Numbered from the stretch's first letter, positions 21,509 to 30,575 are shown. The stretch: DNA of 36,185 nt from CAZQQU01 sp964595625 (GCA_964595625.1 CAZQQU010000014.1:1-36185); one strand, 5' to 3'. Made by a program: numbers and translations. Notes: generated from the letters alone by a model not told the origin.

Positions 21509-21534
21509 AGGGCGGTTCGCGCCGCCCTTTTCTT
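21509..21534 (+). terminator. Rho-independent terminator after the capsid genes
   Basis: AGGGCGG, loop TTCGCG, CCGCCCT followed by TTTCTT. It separates the capsid genes from the lysis and tail genes; partial readthrough would keep capsid mRNA in excess. Confidence 0.8.
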
Positions 21535-21540
21535 CTAAAA

Positions 21541-21960
21541 ATGAAACTTACAGTTGAAATAGAGCGATATGAAGACGATGGAACTCAGACTCTCGGCGAA
21601 CTGTTTGTTTTGACAAATTATAGGGAGATTAAGTACAGCTGTCACACCATCGAACTGAGCTGGAAAGATAATAAACGACGTGTGAGTTGTATTCCGGAAG
21701 GAACTTACGAGACCATTAAACACCACTCACCAAAATTTGGAAAATCATTTTGGTTGCAGAATGTACCAGACAGATCAGAGATTTTAATACACGCCGGCAA
21801 TTATAAAAAAGACACCCTGGGGTGCATTCTCCCGGGTAAAGAGCTGAAGGATATTGACGGAGACGGATACCGAGATGTCACAGCAAGCCGTAAGACCATC
21901 GAAGAGCTCTGGGATATTTTGCCACAAAATTTTGAAGTAACTATAGTAAACTGTCTATGA
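21541..21960 (+). CDS. DUF5675 protein, probable lysis gene
   Basis: Protein of 139 residues with the DUF5675 pattern: ERYEDDGTQTLGELFV, HTIELSWKDNKRRVSCIPEG, then ILIHAGNYKKDTLGCILPGK (about 80-99) and DVTASRKTIEELWDIL. The His...Gly-Cys segment resembles the active region of L,D-transpeptidase-like folds. The family is often placed next to phage lysis genes but its enzymology is not settled. Its stop overlaps the spanin gene (ATGA), which supports a role in lysis; I see no other endolysin. Confidence 0.75.
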   Translation: MKLTVEIERYEDDGTQTLGELFVLTNYREIKYSCHTIELSWKDNKRRVSCIPEGTYETIKHHSPKFGKSFWLQNVPDRSEILIHAGNYKKDTLGCILPGKELKDIDGDGYRDVTASRKTIEELWDILPQNFEVTIVNCL

Positions 21961-22442
21961 ACCTAAAACCAAACAACGATCACATTTACGTTCTGATTAT
22001 CTGGTTCTTATTTTTAGCGCTTTTACTATTTGCGACTTCGTGCAAGCCGGCTAGAATCGTCCACAAGGAAACAGTCACAGAGACTATCACAGAGACGGTT
22101 CACGATACAATTTTTGTTACCGAGCCGGATCAGAGTGTGCTACAAGCACTGCTCGAATGTCAGGACGGAAAGGTCCTGATCAAAGAAACTATTAAAGAAG
22201 TTCCGGGTAAAACGGTGTTGGCCAAGCCTAAAGTTGCCTTAAAAGATAACGTCTTACAAGTGGACTGCGAGGCGAGGGCACAAGAGCTGTTTGCTGAATG
22301 GAAATCCACTCATACTGCCACAACCATTGAGAAAAACATTGAGGTGCCGGTGCCTTTTACACCATTGCTTACAAAAATATTAGCCTGGATAGGCGGCATA
22401 GCCATTGGGCTGTTTATAATAGGATTTTTAATAAAAAAATAA
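21957..22442 (+). CDS. Unimolecular spanin candidate
   Basis: Protein of 161 residues with an N-terminal lipoprotein signal (hydrophobic residues 11-26, then ATSC with C29), a periplasmic stretch of about 105 residues including VTETITETVHDTIFVTE (likely beta or coiled), and a C-terminal transmembrane helix (LLTKILAWIGGIAIGLFIIG, residues 137-156) ending in KK. A lipid anchor in the outer membrane plus a C-terminal inner-membrane anchor is the architecture of T1 gp11-type spanins, which fuse the two membranes at lysis. Coupling to the DUF5675 gene supports this. Confidence 0.65.
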   Translation: MNLKPNNDHIYVLIIWFLFLALLLFATSCKPARIVHKETVTETITETVHDTIFVTEPDQSVLQALLECQDGKVLIKETIKEVPGKTVLAKPKVALKDNVLQVDCEARAQELFAEWKSTHTATTIEKNIEVPVPFTPLLTKILAWIGGIAIGLFIIGFLIKK

Positions 22443-22446
22443 TGCG

Positions 22447-22806
22447 ATGAGCAAAAAAGATTTAATTCAAGAAAGTGTAAAGAAAGCCTTTGACCAGTTT
22501 ACTGATGTCAATGAAGTGTACACTACTAGTGACGGTCAGGTGTTTAAGTCTGAACATTACGCCCGGATGCACTCAAGAGACAAGAAGCTGTCTGTGACCA
22601 CTCACAGCCGACCTTCCAACTCAACAACAGCTCCTGCAGCTGAAGCTGAAGAAAAAGTTTCAGATTACACCCGCCTTAAAAAGGCAGACTTAGTGAAGCT
22701 TTTGGAGGAACGAGGCATTGCCCACAATCCGACTGACACCAACAAAACGTTGCAAGAGTTGTTGGAAGCATCTGACAAAGAGAAAAACATAAATCCCGAA
22801 GAATAA
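22447..22806 (+). CDS. HeH/LEM-like small protein
   Basis: Protein of 119 residues. The C-terminal part (YTRLKKADLVKLLEERGIAH, about 78-97, followed by NPTDTNKTLQELLEA) is a HeH/LEM/SAP-type helix-extended-loop-helix motif, common in phage head-tail region proteins. The N-terminal half is polar with QVFKSEHYARMHSRDKKL. The stop overlaps the sheath start. A structural or DNA-contact role is possible; nothing specific can be claimed. Confidence 0.6.
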   Translation: MSKKDLIQESVKKAFDQFTDVNEVYTTSDGQVFKSEHYARMHSRDKKLSVTTHSRPSNSTTAPAAEAEEKVSDYTRLKKADLVKLLEERGIAHNPTDTNKTLQELLEASDKEKNINPEE

Positions 22807-24032
22807 TGAGTGTATTTGATGGAGTAACAGTTAATCGCCTTAATGGCGGTTTAGGTCGCCGAAATCCTAGCGATGACGGTGTGGTGTTGTTAGTAGTACA
22901 TAACGCTGTTGCAGCATCTGGTTTAGCAGTAAACACAGTACGGAAGGTGCTGTCTGTTGCCGAAGCTGAAGGAATAGGTGTCGATGCCAGCTACGATGAT
23001 ACTAACGACATCCTGGCACATTATCATATATCGGAATTTTTCCGGATAAATCCCGACGGAACCTTATATGTGATTCTTGCCAATTCATCATTCACCACGG
23101 CGATGCTTAAGTCAGCAATTCGGGAAAACACAGACATTCGTGCGATCGGAATTGCCCGAAACGATGCGACACCTGTGGGCAATTTCTCAACTTATGTTGG
23201 CGGCTACCAAACCCTTGTAGATGAGCTGGTATCTGAACACATTCGAATCGATGCGGTATTCTTAGAGGGCAATGAAATAGAGCTGGAAGATAATCCTATA
23301 AGCGGCTATGACGATTTACGGCAATTGAATGCGCGTAATGTTTCGGTTGTTTGTTTCCAGGATCTTATGATCCGAAGCATCAAAGCTGAATATGAAGGGC
23401 ACGCCGCCATTGGTACCGTGTTGGGTTCTTTTTCAGTCCGCTCGGTAAACGAAAATCTCGGATCCGTAGATATAGCGCGAAAACCGTCTCGGTACCGAGG
23501 TAATGCGACATTCTCACTTACCGATCTGGGTACCGGTCGCTTACTTTCAGTATGCTTGCAAAACGGGCAAAATGTATCAGACCTAGACCGAAATACCCAA
23601 AAATCATTGGACGAAAAAGGTTATTTATTTGCGGGTAGCTATAGTGGTCTAGCGGGAGTTTATCTCTCCAACGCACCAACGTGTGTGGAACTTGCAGACG
23701 ATTTTGCTTATGTTGAAAATAATCGTGTTTTTAACAAGGCGGCAAGATTGATTAGAACAGCCCTTTTACCGCGGGTAAAAGGCAATTTATTAAAAAACCC
23801 GGACACCGGATTTTTACGCGACACTGCAGTAAAGGAGTTGGAACAGCTAGCTCGCAAAGCTCTGCAGACCATGGAGTCTGCAGGAGAGTGTTCCGGCGTA
23901 GATGTTTACATCAACCCAGAACAGACGATCAATCAGACCACGCCACTGGTGGTCAAGGCACAAATACTAGCCAACGATATTCTATTCGACATAAGTGTCG
24001 ATTTAGGTTTAACTCAAAAAATAGAACAGTAA
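22806..24032 (+). CDS. Contractile tail sheath protein (DUF2586-like)
   Basis: Protein of 408 residues at the head of the tail operon. It shows the form of DUF2586 sheath proteins: VFDGVTVNRLNGGLGRRNPS at the start, a central part with AIGIARNDATPVGNFSTYV, LNARNVSVVCFQDLMIRSIK, then GSYSGLAGVYLSNAPTCVEL and VYINPEQTINQTTPLVVKAQ at the end. Sheath subunits surround the tube and contract on injection, so the phage is a myovirus, as Mu is. Confidence 0.85.
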   Translation: MSVFDGVTVNRLNGGLGRRNPSDDGVVLLVVHNAVAASGLAVNTVRKVLSVAEAEGIGVDASYDDTNDILAHYHISEFFRINPDGTLYVILANSSFTTAMLKSAIRENTDIRAIGIARNDATPVGNFSTYVGGYQTLVDELVSEHIRIDAVFLEGNEIELEDNPISGYDDLRQLNARNVSVVCFQDLMIRSIKAEYEGHAAIGTVLGSFSVRSVNENLGSVDIARKPSRYRGNATFSLTDLGTGRLLSVCLQNGQNVSDLDRNTQKSLDEKGYLFAGSYSGLAGVYLSNAPTCVELADDFAYVENNRVFNKAARLIRTALLPRVKGNLLKNPDTGFLRDTAVKELEQLARKALQTMESAGECSGVDVYINPEQTINQTTPLVVKAQILANDILFDISVDLGLTQKIEQ

Positions 24033-24033
24033 A

Positions 24034-24471
24034 ATGGATACAGTAATAGTTAACAGTCTCGGAAAGCTGACGGGCTGGAATTCTATCACCTTGCGACTAT
24101 TCGGGCGAGACGTGGTTGGCATTAGAAGAATCCAATATTCTGACGAGCAGGCTATTGTTAATGGCTATGGAGCCGGAAAAATGCCAGTAGGCGAAGAGGA
24201 GGGTAATTACTCTGCAACCGCTTCAATCGACTTACTAAATGAGGAAGTCCTTGCAATACAAAATGCGCTTCCTCGAGGAATGCGAATTCAAGATATTCCT
24301 CCATTTGATATTGTAGTTCAGTATGAATACGGATCTACCAATCTTCTCAAAAGAACCGACATTATTCACAACTGCAGATTTACCAATAACGGTGTAGAAG
24401 TATCACAGGGTGATGGGGCAATCGTAAGAAGTTTTACGCTTAAAACATCACATATCACACACAATGTTTAA
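24034..24471 (+). CDS. Tail tube protein
   Basis: Protein of 145 residues one base behind the sheath gene. Recognisable tube features: SITLRLFGRDVVGIRRIQYS, GAGKMPVGEEEGNYSATASI, DIPPFDIVVQYEYGS and the final strand IVRSFTLKTSHITHNV. It would polymerise as hexameric rings inside the sheath. Order sheath-tube-chaperone-tape measure is standard. Confidence 0.85.
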   Translation: MDTVIVNSLGKLTGWNSITLRLFGRDVVGIRRIQYSDEQAIVNGYGAGKMPVGEEEGNYSATASIDLLNEEVLAIQNALPRGMRIQDIPPFDIVVQYEYGSTNLLKRTDIIHNCRFTNNGVEVSQGDGAIVRSFTLKTSHITHNV

Positions 24472-24490
24472 CATCAAATAAATCAACAGT

Positions 24491-25014
24491 ATGGCAGAAA
24501 TTGGTAAGGCTACAGAAGCACAGATTGAGGTCTGGAAAAATAAGCATAAGGACATTTATGAATATGTTCAGCAGGATAGTGATGGTAATCAACATTACAC
24601 CTACTGTCGCAAGCCCAATCTTACAGATATATCATTCGCAGCGCGATTTGCTGAGGCGGATCCCATCAAGTCGAGCCTATCGATGTTTACTAACTGTAGA
24701 CTCGGCGGTAGCGAATTCGTGGTCGAAAACGACGAATTCAAACAGGGTATAATTAAGAGAATAAGCAAATTATTCAAAGCGGTCGAAGCTGAAGAAAAAA
24801 AGCTATAGCCGAGCTGTCAATTGATGAGGCGGACGGCTCGGATTGGTATCGCAAAGGTAACGCCCTCATAAGAAGGGCGTTTTCTTTAAGTCCCGAAAAA
24901 CTGTCTCCGGATCAATGGCGCCAGCTGTATGTTGAGGCAGTATGGCTCGACAACCGTGACAAGAAATTTCTTGTAGAAATTGTAAAAACCTTATTAAAAG
25001 TACCTCCTGCATGA
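24491..25014 (+). CDS. Tail assembly chaperone, frameshifted long form (174 residues)
   Basis: The short form (24491-24808) has 105 residues and ends in EAEEKKL. A -1 shift at A24796-AAA-AAG24802 continues into a 70-residue extension (AIAELSIDEADGSDWYRKGN to LVEIVKTLLKVPPA) whose stop at 25012 overlaps the tape-measure start. This is the G/GT arrangement of lambda and the Mu gp41/41' pair. These chaperones bind the tape measure and recruit tube protein and are absent from the virion. Coordinates cover both forms; the -1 coding part starts at 24802. Confidence 0.85.
24796..24841 (+). promoter_or_regulatory. Programmed -1 frameshift site with stimulatory hairpin
   Basis: Slippery heptamer A-AAA-AAG in the zero frame (24796-24802, as in E. 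coli dnaX), 6-base spacer, then a 10-bp stem: CCGAGCTGTC (24809-24818) with GACGGCTCGG (24832-24841), one G-T wobble, 13-base loop. The zero-frame stop TAG lies at 24806-24808, in the spacer. Confidence 0.85.
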
Positions 25015-27065
25015 CAACCGAATGGATCCTCAAATTAATCGATCAAGTAACTGGTCCCGCAGATGATATTCAAGATGCTGTGGAGGGGGTCCGTACTACA
25101 TTTGATGATGTGGTGGAAGCTGTCGAGAAATTTGACCAAGAAACTCAATCTGCAATTATGGAGGCCATTGGGTACTATGAGGAACTCCAGAAAGCACTGA
25201 AGGAAGAACAAGAGCAGTTGACCAATCTTAAAGAGCAGCTTTCGTCGGTTAATGATAGTTTAGATGAGATAAGCAAGCAAAAAATAGAATTTGACATTAC
25301 TGAAGCTGAAAAAAACATCAAAGAAATTAACAAGCATTTAAAAGTGCTCGACCTCATATTTGATTCGGTAATTGAGGAGTCTAAAAATATTTCTAAAGAA
25401 ACAACATCCGCTACTAAGGGATTAGAGGATATGTTGTCCTCATTAGCCAAATTTGATTTTGCGAAAATATCTCTGGGGGGTGTTGTCAATTTAATCAAAG
25501 ACATAACCAAAGCCACTTGGGCATTCATTGCGACACCCATTGGTGCTGCTATAGCTACACTAGGCGGTATAGCCATTGCTACTAAATCGTTTTTAGATTA
25601 CAATCAAGAAATCGAGAAGACTAATCTCCTCACACACCAGTTAACACGTCTAACTGGGGAGTCTCTTAACGAAGTTCGTCGCCGTGCAGTCGTTATAGAA
25701 GAAGTATATGGCCAGTCGATCAATAGCACACTTACTGCCGCCAAACATTTGTCGGAATCTTTCAATACTACAGTTGAGGATGGTATGACTATAATAAGTG
25801 AAGGGCTTCAACGTGGTGGTTCCAATAGCGACGCCTTTTTAAAGTCACTCTCAAAATATCCTAAAATATTTGCTGAGGCGGGGTTTACAATGAATGAGTT
25901 TCGGCAAGTCGTCAATAGTGGCGTCTCAGTTGGATTATATGAAAATGTACTGCCAAATGCAATCAAAAAATTTAATAGTGAAATTCGTAAGCAATCCGAA
26001 GGCACAAAAAAAATAATGGAAAATTCTCTGGGTAAAAAGTTCACTACCCAATTATTTGCTGAAATACGTGACGGGAGTAGAACTCCCAAAGAAGCTCTAG
26101 CCGCGATTGCTGAAGAAGCAGAAAAGATAGGCTTAAATATTAAACAATCAGAAGAGCTCGGCGCCAAATTATTTGGCTCCTCAGCAGCTGAAGGAGGTGG
26201 TTTCTTAGACCTCCTTAAAAATATTGTAGACGCAACCAATCAAGAGGAGCGAGCATTGACATCATTTGAAGAAAAACTGAAACGTGCGGAAGAGCGTGCT
26301 CTTGAGCTTGCTGAGGCAAAAGACAAGGCATTCAATTCATCCTCTGCAAAAGCCTTCGCAGAGAATTGGAAGGAGATATGGCACGATATAAAAGTGACGT
26401 CTATAGATGTAACCGGATGGTTCATAGACGGCTGGAATGAACTCGCAGAGACATTAGCGGCAATTGTTTTGTCTCTCCAAGAAATAAAAAATCTATGGGG
26501 GGACATAAAAAACTTGGCCAGAAACATGTGGGATAGCACGAAGGACATTGGTAATGTTATTCTACATCGAATATCCGGAGGTATGTGGGGAAAGGATGAC
26601 AATATCACGGATATTATTGGAGACGATATGGCCGGTCATGTTCGAGAATTTTTGTCTGATAATGCTGTGATGAAGGCTTTTCGTGATGAAAAGGATTTTT
26701 ACCAGTATCTGCGGGCCTCTCGAGCTAATCCGGATGTCGATCCTAAAACTATGTATAATTGGTTTAAGGAATACAAAAAAACCGGTATATCAGCATCAGA
26801 CTACCTCAAAGAATTACAGTCGGATAATAGCGGTGTTGCTAATAATAATGATGGTAAAGCAGTAGATCCTCCCGGTCAATTGCTTAATAACGATTTTGGT
26901 TTGACTGGTGTTGGGGGAGTTGGTAAAAGCATCACAATGAATTTGGATATAAAAAACTATTTCTCTGTTGCTGACAAAGCAGCCGGAGAAATTGAACGAA
27001 TAGCCGACATGGTTGTTGGAAAAATAAATGATCGACTCAAAGATGCTGTTATAACACTCGGGTAG
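25011..27065 (+). CDS. Tail tape measure protein
   Basis: Protein of 684 residues. The first 150 are long coiled coils (YEELQKALKEEQEQLTNLKE), followed by a hydrophobic segment (WAFIATPIGAAIATLGGIAI, about 168-187), helical repeats similar to the phage tail tape measure core (LTRLTGESLNEVRRRAVVIE), a second coiled coil (FEEKLKRAEERALELAEAKD) and a C-terminal baseplate-proximal part. Its length sets tail length; by the usual 1.5 angstrom per residue rule it would suggest a tail of about 100 nm (inference). It overlaps the chaperone long form by ATGA. Confidence 0.88.
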   Translation: MTTEWILKLIDQVTGPADDIQDAVEGVRTTFDDVVEAVEKFDQETQSAIMEAIGYYEELQKALKEEQEQLTNLKEQLSSVNDSLDEISKQKIEFDITEAEKNIKEINKHLKVLDLIFDSVIEESKNISKETTSATKGLEDMLSSLAKFDFAKISLGGVVNLIKDITKATWAFIATPIGAAIATLGGIAIATKSFLDYNQEIEKTNLLTHQLTRLTGESLNEVRRRAVVIEEVYGQSINSTLTAAKHLSESFNTTVEDGMTIISEGLQRGGSNSDAFLKSLSKYPKIFAEAGFTMNEFRQVVNSGVSVGLYENVLPNAIKKFNSEIRKQSEGTKKIMENSLGKKFTTQLFAEIRDGSRTPKEALAAIAEEAEKIGLNIKQSEELGAKLFGSSAAEGGGFLDLLKNIVDATNQEERALTSFEEKLKRAEERALELAEAKDKAFNSSSAKAFAENWKEIWHDIKVTSIDVTGWFIDGWNELAETLAAIVLSLQEIKNLWGDIKNLARNMWDSTKDIGNVILHRISGGMWGKDDNITDIIGDDMAGHVREFLSDNAVMKAFRDEKDFYQYLRASRANPDVDPKTMYNWFKEYKKTGISASDYLKELQSDNSGVANNNDGKAVDPPGQLLNNDFGLTGVGGVGKSITMNLDIKNYFSVADKAAGEIERIADMVVGKINDRLKDAVITLG

Positions 27066-27067
27066 TT

Positions 27068-27757
27068 ATGAATAGAACGAAATATAACATAGGAGAATTA
27101 TTTGGCTTGGCGTTTGGCCGATCCCCCATAACTGTGAGTAAGACTATACTCACACGGTTAGCTACTGGCGGTGATTTGTTGAATCGCTATAAAGTAGATA
27201 CTGATGGGCAGGATTCTCCGGAATTTAGCTTTGAAGGGATATCGGTTCAGGAAGTTGATCCAGATATAGAGATAGGCAGACAGAGCTATTTGGGGACCGA
27301 TATTATATATCCAATCATATTAAAAGGTGGGGTTTACAATCGTTACAATGCCCAAGGGGAGGTAGAATCGGTAAGTATAGATGATTTCGAGCTGCCGGCG
27401 ATCACGACATCAACATTTCGCCGCGCGAAAAATATTAGTCAGACACGACGATTGGCCGGATCGGGTACCGTAAAAGAAATGTACGGTTTCGATGATTGGC
27501 AAATAGACATTAAGGGTCTATGCCTTCGTGATCCGTCCCATCCATCCGCAACCACCGCATGGCAGCAGCATTTAGCCCTATTAGAATTTGACAATTTAGC
27601 TGATAGCGTTGGTGTTGTTGGATCCATCTATAATTCCAAAGGAATAGACGCTATAGTAATATCAGAGATATTTTTTGGTCAGATTCCCGGGAAGCCTGGA
27701 GTTATAGCCTATCAAATTCGTGCTGTCAGTGACCGCGCCAAACAACTGGAATTATGA
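27068..27757 (+). CDS. DUF6046-like tail/baseplate protein
   Basis: Protein of 229 residues between tape measure and baseplate hub. LGTDIIYPIILKGG, ITTSTFRRAKNISQTRRLAG, GTVKEMYGFDDWQIDIKGLC and LLEFDNLADSVGVVGSIYNS agree with DUF6046-like proteins of Bacteroidota contractile phages, which occupy the place of Mu N/circularisation-type proteins at the tail hub. The exact role is not established. Confidence 0.7.
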   Translation: MNRTKYNIGELFGLAFGRSPITVSKTILTRLATGGDLLNRYKVDTDGQDSPEFSFEGISVQEVDPDIEIGRQSYLGTDIIYPIILKGGVYNRYNAQGEVESVSIDDFELPAITTSTFRRAKNISQTRRLAGSGTVKEMYGFDDWQIDIKGLCLRDPSHPSATTAWQQHLALLEFDNLADSVGVVGSIYNSKGIDAIVISEIFFGQIPGKPGVIAYQIRAVSDRAKQLEL

Positions 27758-28722
27758 GAGCAATAGTAGCAACAATTATATTTCCTGCAATTCGTGATAG
27801 AGACGAAATTATAATTCGTAAACCTCATGAATTGAGGGTGCAAAGTAGTTTCCGAACGCTCACAGACACAGCTACAATCACATTGGCTCGCAACGTTAAA
27901 TATTTTAATAAAAATAAAGTTCGAGAAGTGTTTCGCGCCGGTGATCCTGTGCAAATCTATATGGGTTATGTGCGGGATTACATATCTGAATTCGAAGGAT
28001 ATGTCTCTACTGTAGGTGATGATATTCCTGTAACTATTCAGTTGCAGGATGAAATGTGGAAACTGAAGCAGATGCCGGTACATATTTCATTGCCAAATGT
28101 TAAACTCAATGAGTTTATAGAACTCATTTGTCCGGGATATGAAGTTGAGGCTGATACATTTTCGATTGGTTCGGTTCGGTTCGTTCACAGCACTGTTTCT
28201 CAAGTGTTAGAACAATTACAGCAACAATATGGACTATACAGTTATATGCAAGGTAAAAAACTTGTAGTGGGCAAATATTACGCGGCAAATAGTGATTTAC
28301 CGCCTGTGCCTATTCATCTTGAGGATGATGTTGCAACCAATAATTTAGTCTTCCGCCACGCCGAAGATTTACGAATAGAAATTCGAGCTGTCAGTACCCT
28401 ATCTAATGGTGAGAAGATAGAGGTAACTGTAGGAGATGCCGGGGGCGAAGTTAGGCAATTGACCTACTACAATATAACGGATAGGTCAAGTTTGGAAAAA
28501 TTAGCTGAAGCTGATTATGAAAAATATAAAGTAGATCATTTCTCAGGATCAATTTCGATTTATGGCCGGCCCGTGTTGCGCCACGGAATGAAAGTAGATT
28601 TGATTAGTCGTCTTTATCCGGAACGCAACGGAATTTATTATGTGGATGCAACGGACGCGGGTATAAATAGCAATGCCCAGTATCGAAGAACATTAACATT
28701 AGGGGATAAAGTAACGGCTTAG
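27754..28722 (+). CDS. Baseplate hub protein (Mu gp44/P2 gpD-like)
   Basis: Protein of 322 residues overlapping the previous gene by 4 bases. It has the hub fold order: beta-rich start (RDEIIIRKPHELRVQSSFRT), VFRAGDPVQIYMGYVRDYIS, then VSQVLEQLQQQYGLYSYMQG, and the late barrel IYGRPVLRHGMKVDLISRLY. As a trimer it forms the central hub that carries the spike. Confidence 0.82.
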   Translation: MRAIVATIIFPAIRDRDEIIIRKPHELRVQSSFRTLTDTATITLARNVKYFNKNKVREVFRAGDPVQIYMGYVRDYISEFEGYVSTVGDDIPVTIQLQDEMWKLKQMPVHISLPNVKLNEFIELICPGYEVEADTFSIGSVRFVHSTVSQVLEQLQQQYGLYSYMQGKKLVVGKYYAANSDLPPVPIHLEDDVATNNLVFRHAEDLRIEIRAVSTLSNGEKIEVTVGDAGGEVRQLTYYNITDRSSLEKLAEADYEKYKVDHFSGSISIYGRPVLRHGMKVDLISRLYPERNGIYYVDATDAGINSNAQYRRTLTLGDKVTA

Positions 28723-28723
28723 A

Positions 28724-29197
28724 ATGGGAGAATTTGATGATTTTGTTCGGTTGATTGATCGTCGCACCCAAACTGCACAAGTTAAAGCAGTAGTGTGGGC
28801 CACGGTTAAAGAGGTAGATTGGGACAAAAAAGATATGACCGCTACCTCCATCAGTGATGGTCTTGATTATTATGAAGTACCTCTCGGAGTTGGAACTTTC
28901 TACAGACGACCGGTAGTAGGTAGTAAAGTATTGTTGGGGATTCTTGAGGGTAAAAAAGCGGCCGCTGTGCTGCTCGATGCTGAAGATGTAGAAGAATTGG
29001 TGTACACCTCCGGAGAGAGCGTGTTCACAATAAAAAAAGATGGCTATATCGTTAAGCGGGGAGCTGAAAGCTTGCGGGATTGCCTTAACGATTTCATCGA
29101 CGAATGCAATAAGATCATCGTGGTAAATGGTACAAGTATCAATGTGCAGGCCGTGACCGCGATTAAACAACGTTTAAACACCATTTTAATAGGTTAA
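28724..29197 (+). CDS. Baseplate spike / assembly protein (Mu gp45-like)
   Basis: Protein of 157 residues. The N-terminal half is an OB-fold (VVWATVKEVDWDKKDMTATS, GVGTFYRRPVVGSKVLLGIL) typical of gpV/gp45 spike proteins; SGESVFTIKKDGYIVKRGAE is the start of the beta-helical tip. The C-terminus is helical rather than a metal-binding apex, so a separate tip may complete it. It starts one base after the hub stop. Confidence 0.8.
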   Translation: MGEFDDFVRLIDRRTQTAQVKAVVWATVKEVDWDKKDMTATSISDGLDYYEVPLGVGTFYRRPVVGSKVLLGILEGKKAAAVLLDAEDVEELVYTSGESVFTIKKDGYIVKRGAESLRDCLNDFIDECNKIIVVNGTSINVQAVTAIKQRLNTILIG

Positions 29198-29202
29198 AAA
29201 AA

Positions 29203-29412
29203 GTGGCAATAACTAAACAACAATTAGCAGCATTGATTAAACAGGCAATGGATGACGATAGCGACAATCCGGACGTCACTCCAGCGCAAGCAAGGCAGAA
29301 TCAGGCCGACAAGCTTGCTAATGCGATAGAGCAATATGTGATTGGCAGATTGGTGACAGTAACAGGTGTAACTCCCGGAAGCGGCACAGCTCCCGGAACA
29401 ATAACAGGCTAA
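29203..29412 (+). CDS. Small tail protein, 69 residues (GTG start)
   Basis: Starts with GTG five bases after the spike gene. KQQLAALIKQAMDDDSDNPD followed by NQADKLANAIEQYVIGRLVT and a Gly/Pro/Thr-rich tail (GVTPGSGTAPGTITG). Short proteins of this type occur in Bacteroidota phage baseplate operons; it may be a tip or cap accessory. Function unknown. Confidence 0.6.
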   Translation: MAITKQQLAALIKQAMDDDSDNPDVTPAQARQNQADKLANAIEQYVIGRLVTVTGVTPGSGTAPGTITG

Positions 29413-29413
29413 A

Positions 29414-29686
29414 ATGGCGGGAAAAGGAATTTTATTGGATGATAATTTTGAAATCGTGGTGCGCAATGGCACAGTGGCCATTGGTGAGACTTTGATTCAG
29501 GAAGTACATATAATACTTCAGATGAATCAGGGAGAACTGCGTTCCGATCCATTATTGGGCCCGAACCTTATATATCGTATTAAAGGCAAAAAAAATCAAT
29601 CCGAAATAAAACAGGCCGTGAAGTTAGCATTGGCTCGCGACCGCAAAGATTATAATGAGATTCAAAAATTAATTTCACTGTCATGA
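29414..29686 (+). CDS. gpW/gp25-like baseplate protein (Mu gp46-like)
   Basis: Protein of 90 residues. GETLIQEVHIILQMNQGELR, DPLLGPNLIYRIKGK and IKQAVKLALARDRKDYNEIQ follow the gp25/gpW wedge fold (short lysozyme-like family without the catalytic function). It starts one base after the small protein stop and overlaps the next gene by 4 bases. It links hub and wedge. Confidence 0.75.
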   Translation: MAGKGILLDDNFEIVVRNGTVAIGETLIQEVHIILQMNQGELRSDPLLGPNLIYRIKGKKNQSEIKQAVKLALARDRKDYNEIQKLISLS

Positions 29687-30015
29687 GTACGGAGCTAATA
29701 ATGGTACTATTTACGGCATTGGGCGCTTTTTTAGGCAAGACCATCGATTGGGTTTTTAATAAGAGAAAATTTCGAGCAGAGGCCACCGGTACCGAGTTGA
29801 ACAATTCAGCCAAAATACACGAGATATATGCTGGGCTAATGGACGATTTGGGTAAGAGGTATGAAGATAAATATCAGCAAATAACTCGCTTATATGAGGA
29901 TAAAATTAAGTTGCTAAATGATGAAATAGGAATTTTGAATAGAAATATAAAAGTGCTAAAAAGCGAAAATCAAGAGCTTAGACGCCGAGTAAAAGAATTA
30001 GAAAAAAACAAATGA
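29683..30015 (+). CDS. Membrane-anchored coiled-coil protein, possible holin-like
   Basis: Protein of 110 residues with a single N-terminal hydrophobic helix (LIMVLFTALGAFLGKTIDWV, residues 5-24), a basic patch (NKRKFRAEA) and a long C-terminal coiled coil (ITRLYEDKIKLLNDEIGILN and on). The topology is compatible with a holin or a membrane accessory protein. The position inside the baseplate operon is unusual for a holin. No other holin candidate was found. Confidence 0.5.
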   Translation: MSTELIMVLFTALGAFLGKTIDWVFNKRKFRAEATGTELNNSAKIHEIYAGLMDDLGKRYEDKYQQITRLYEDKIKLLNDEIGILNRNIKVLKSENQELRRRVKELEKNK

Positions 30016-30575
30016 GAACCACTTCTGCCATAGTAGGTCAGTGTCTGCCGGATGTCGCCATCAGCAGACGTGGAGATATCCGTGCCGTGCTGGGGATTAT
30101 GCGGGTAAACGGACTTAGCATTACCAGCCCGCTGTCGCCCGGTCAGGAGTTACAACTCCCGTCTGATTATTACAACCGCCAAGTGGCGGAGTATTTCAGC
30201 GGAGTTGGTATCAATCCGGCAACGGCGGCTTATGAGGAGCCGGACTACAATCCCGGGACCTTGCGGGTAGAACCGTTGCCCATTATCAATTTGCATACTA
30301 CCACAAAGGTAGTAAGTGGGCAGAGCTTTCTGGATATAACGATGCAGGTAGCTGGTGATCAGCGGGCTATAATTGATTTGCTTCTCGCAAACGACCTTAG
30401 CATTACCGACACTCTGTCGCCCGGAGTAGTTGTGACCAGGGCAGAGAGCAAGTATTACAGTTCAGACGTAGTGGATTATTATAAAGGTAATGGTCATTCA
30501 CCTGCAACTGCACCAGAGTCACCGACTGAAACATACGCAGATAGTGGTTATGTAGATATATATTATTGGTTATGA
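30012..30575 (+). CDS. Tail protein with two LysM-like repeats
   Basis: Protein of 187 residues. Two internally similar units are visible: GQCLPDVAISRRGDIRAVLG with GLSITSPLSPGQELQLP, and GQSFLDITMQVAGDQRAIID with DLSITDTLSPGVVVTR. Each has the strand-helix-helix-strand order of a LysM-like peptidoglycan-binding module and is followed by YY(N/S)...V.(E/D)Y(F/Y)...GHSPATA. A tail protein contacting the cell wall or baseplate is likely. Confidence 0.6.
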   Translation: MRTTSAIVGQCLPDVAISRRGDIRAVLGIMRVNGLSITSPLSPGQELQLPSDYYNRQVAEYFSGVGINPATAAYEEPDYNPGTLRVEPLPIINLHTTTKVVSGQSFLDITMQVAGDQRAIIDLLLANDLSITDTLSPGVVVTRAESKYYSSDVVDYYKGNGHSPATAPESPTETYADSGYVDIYYWL

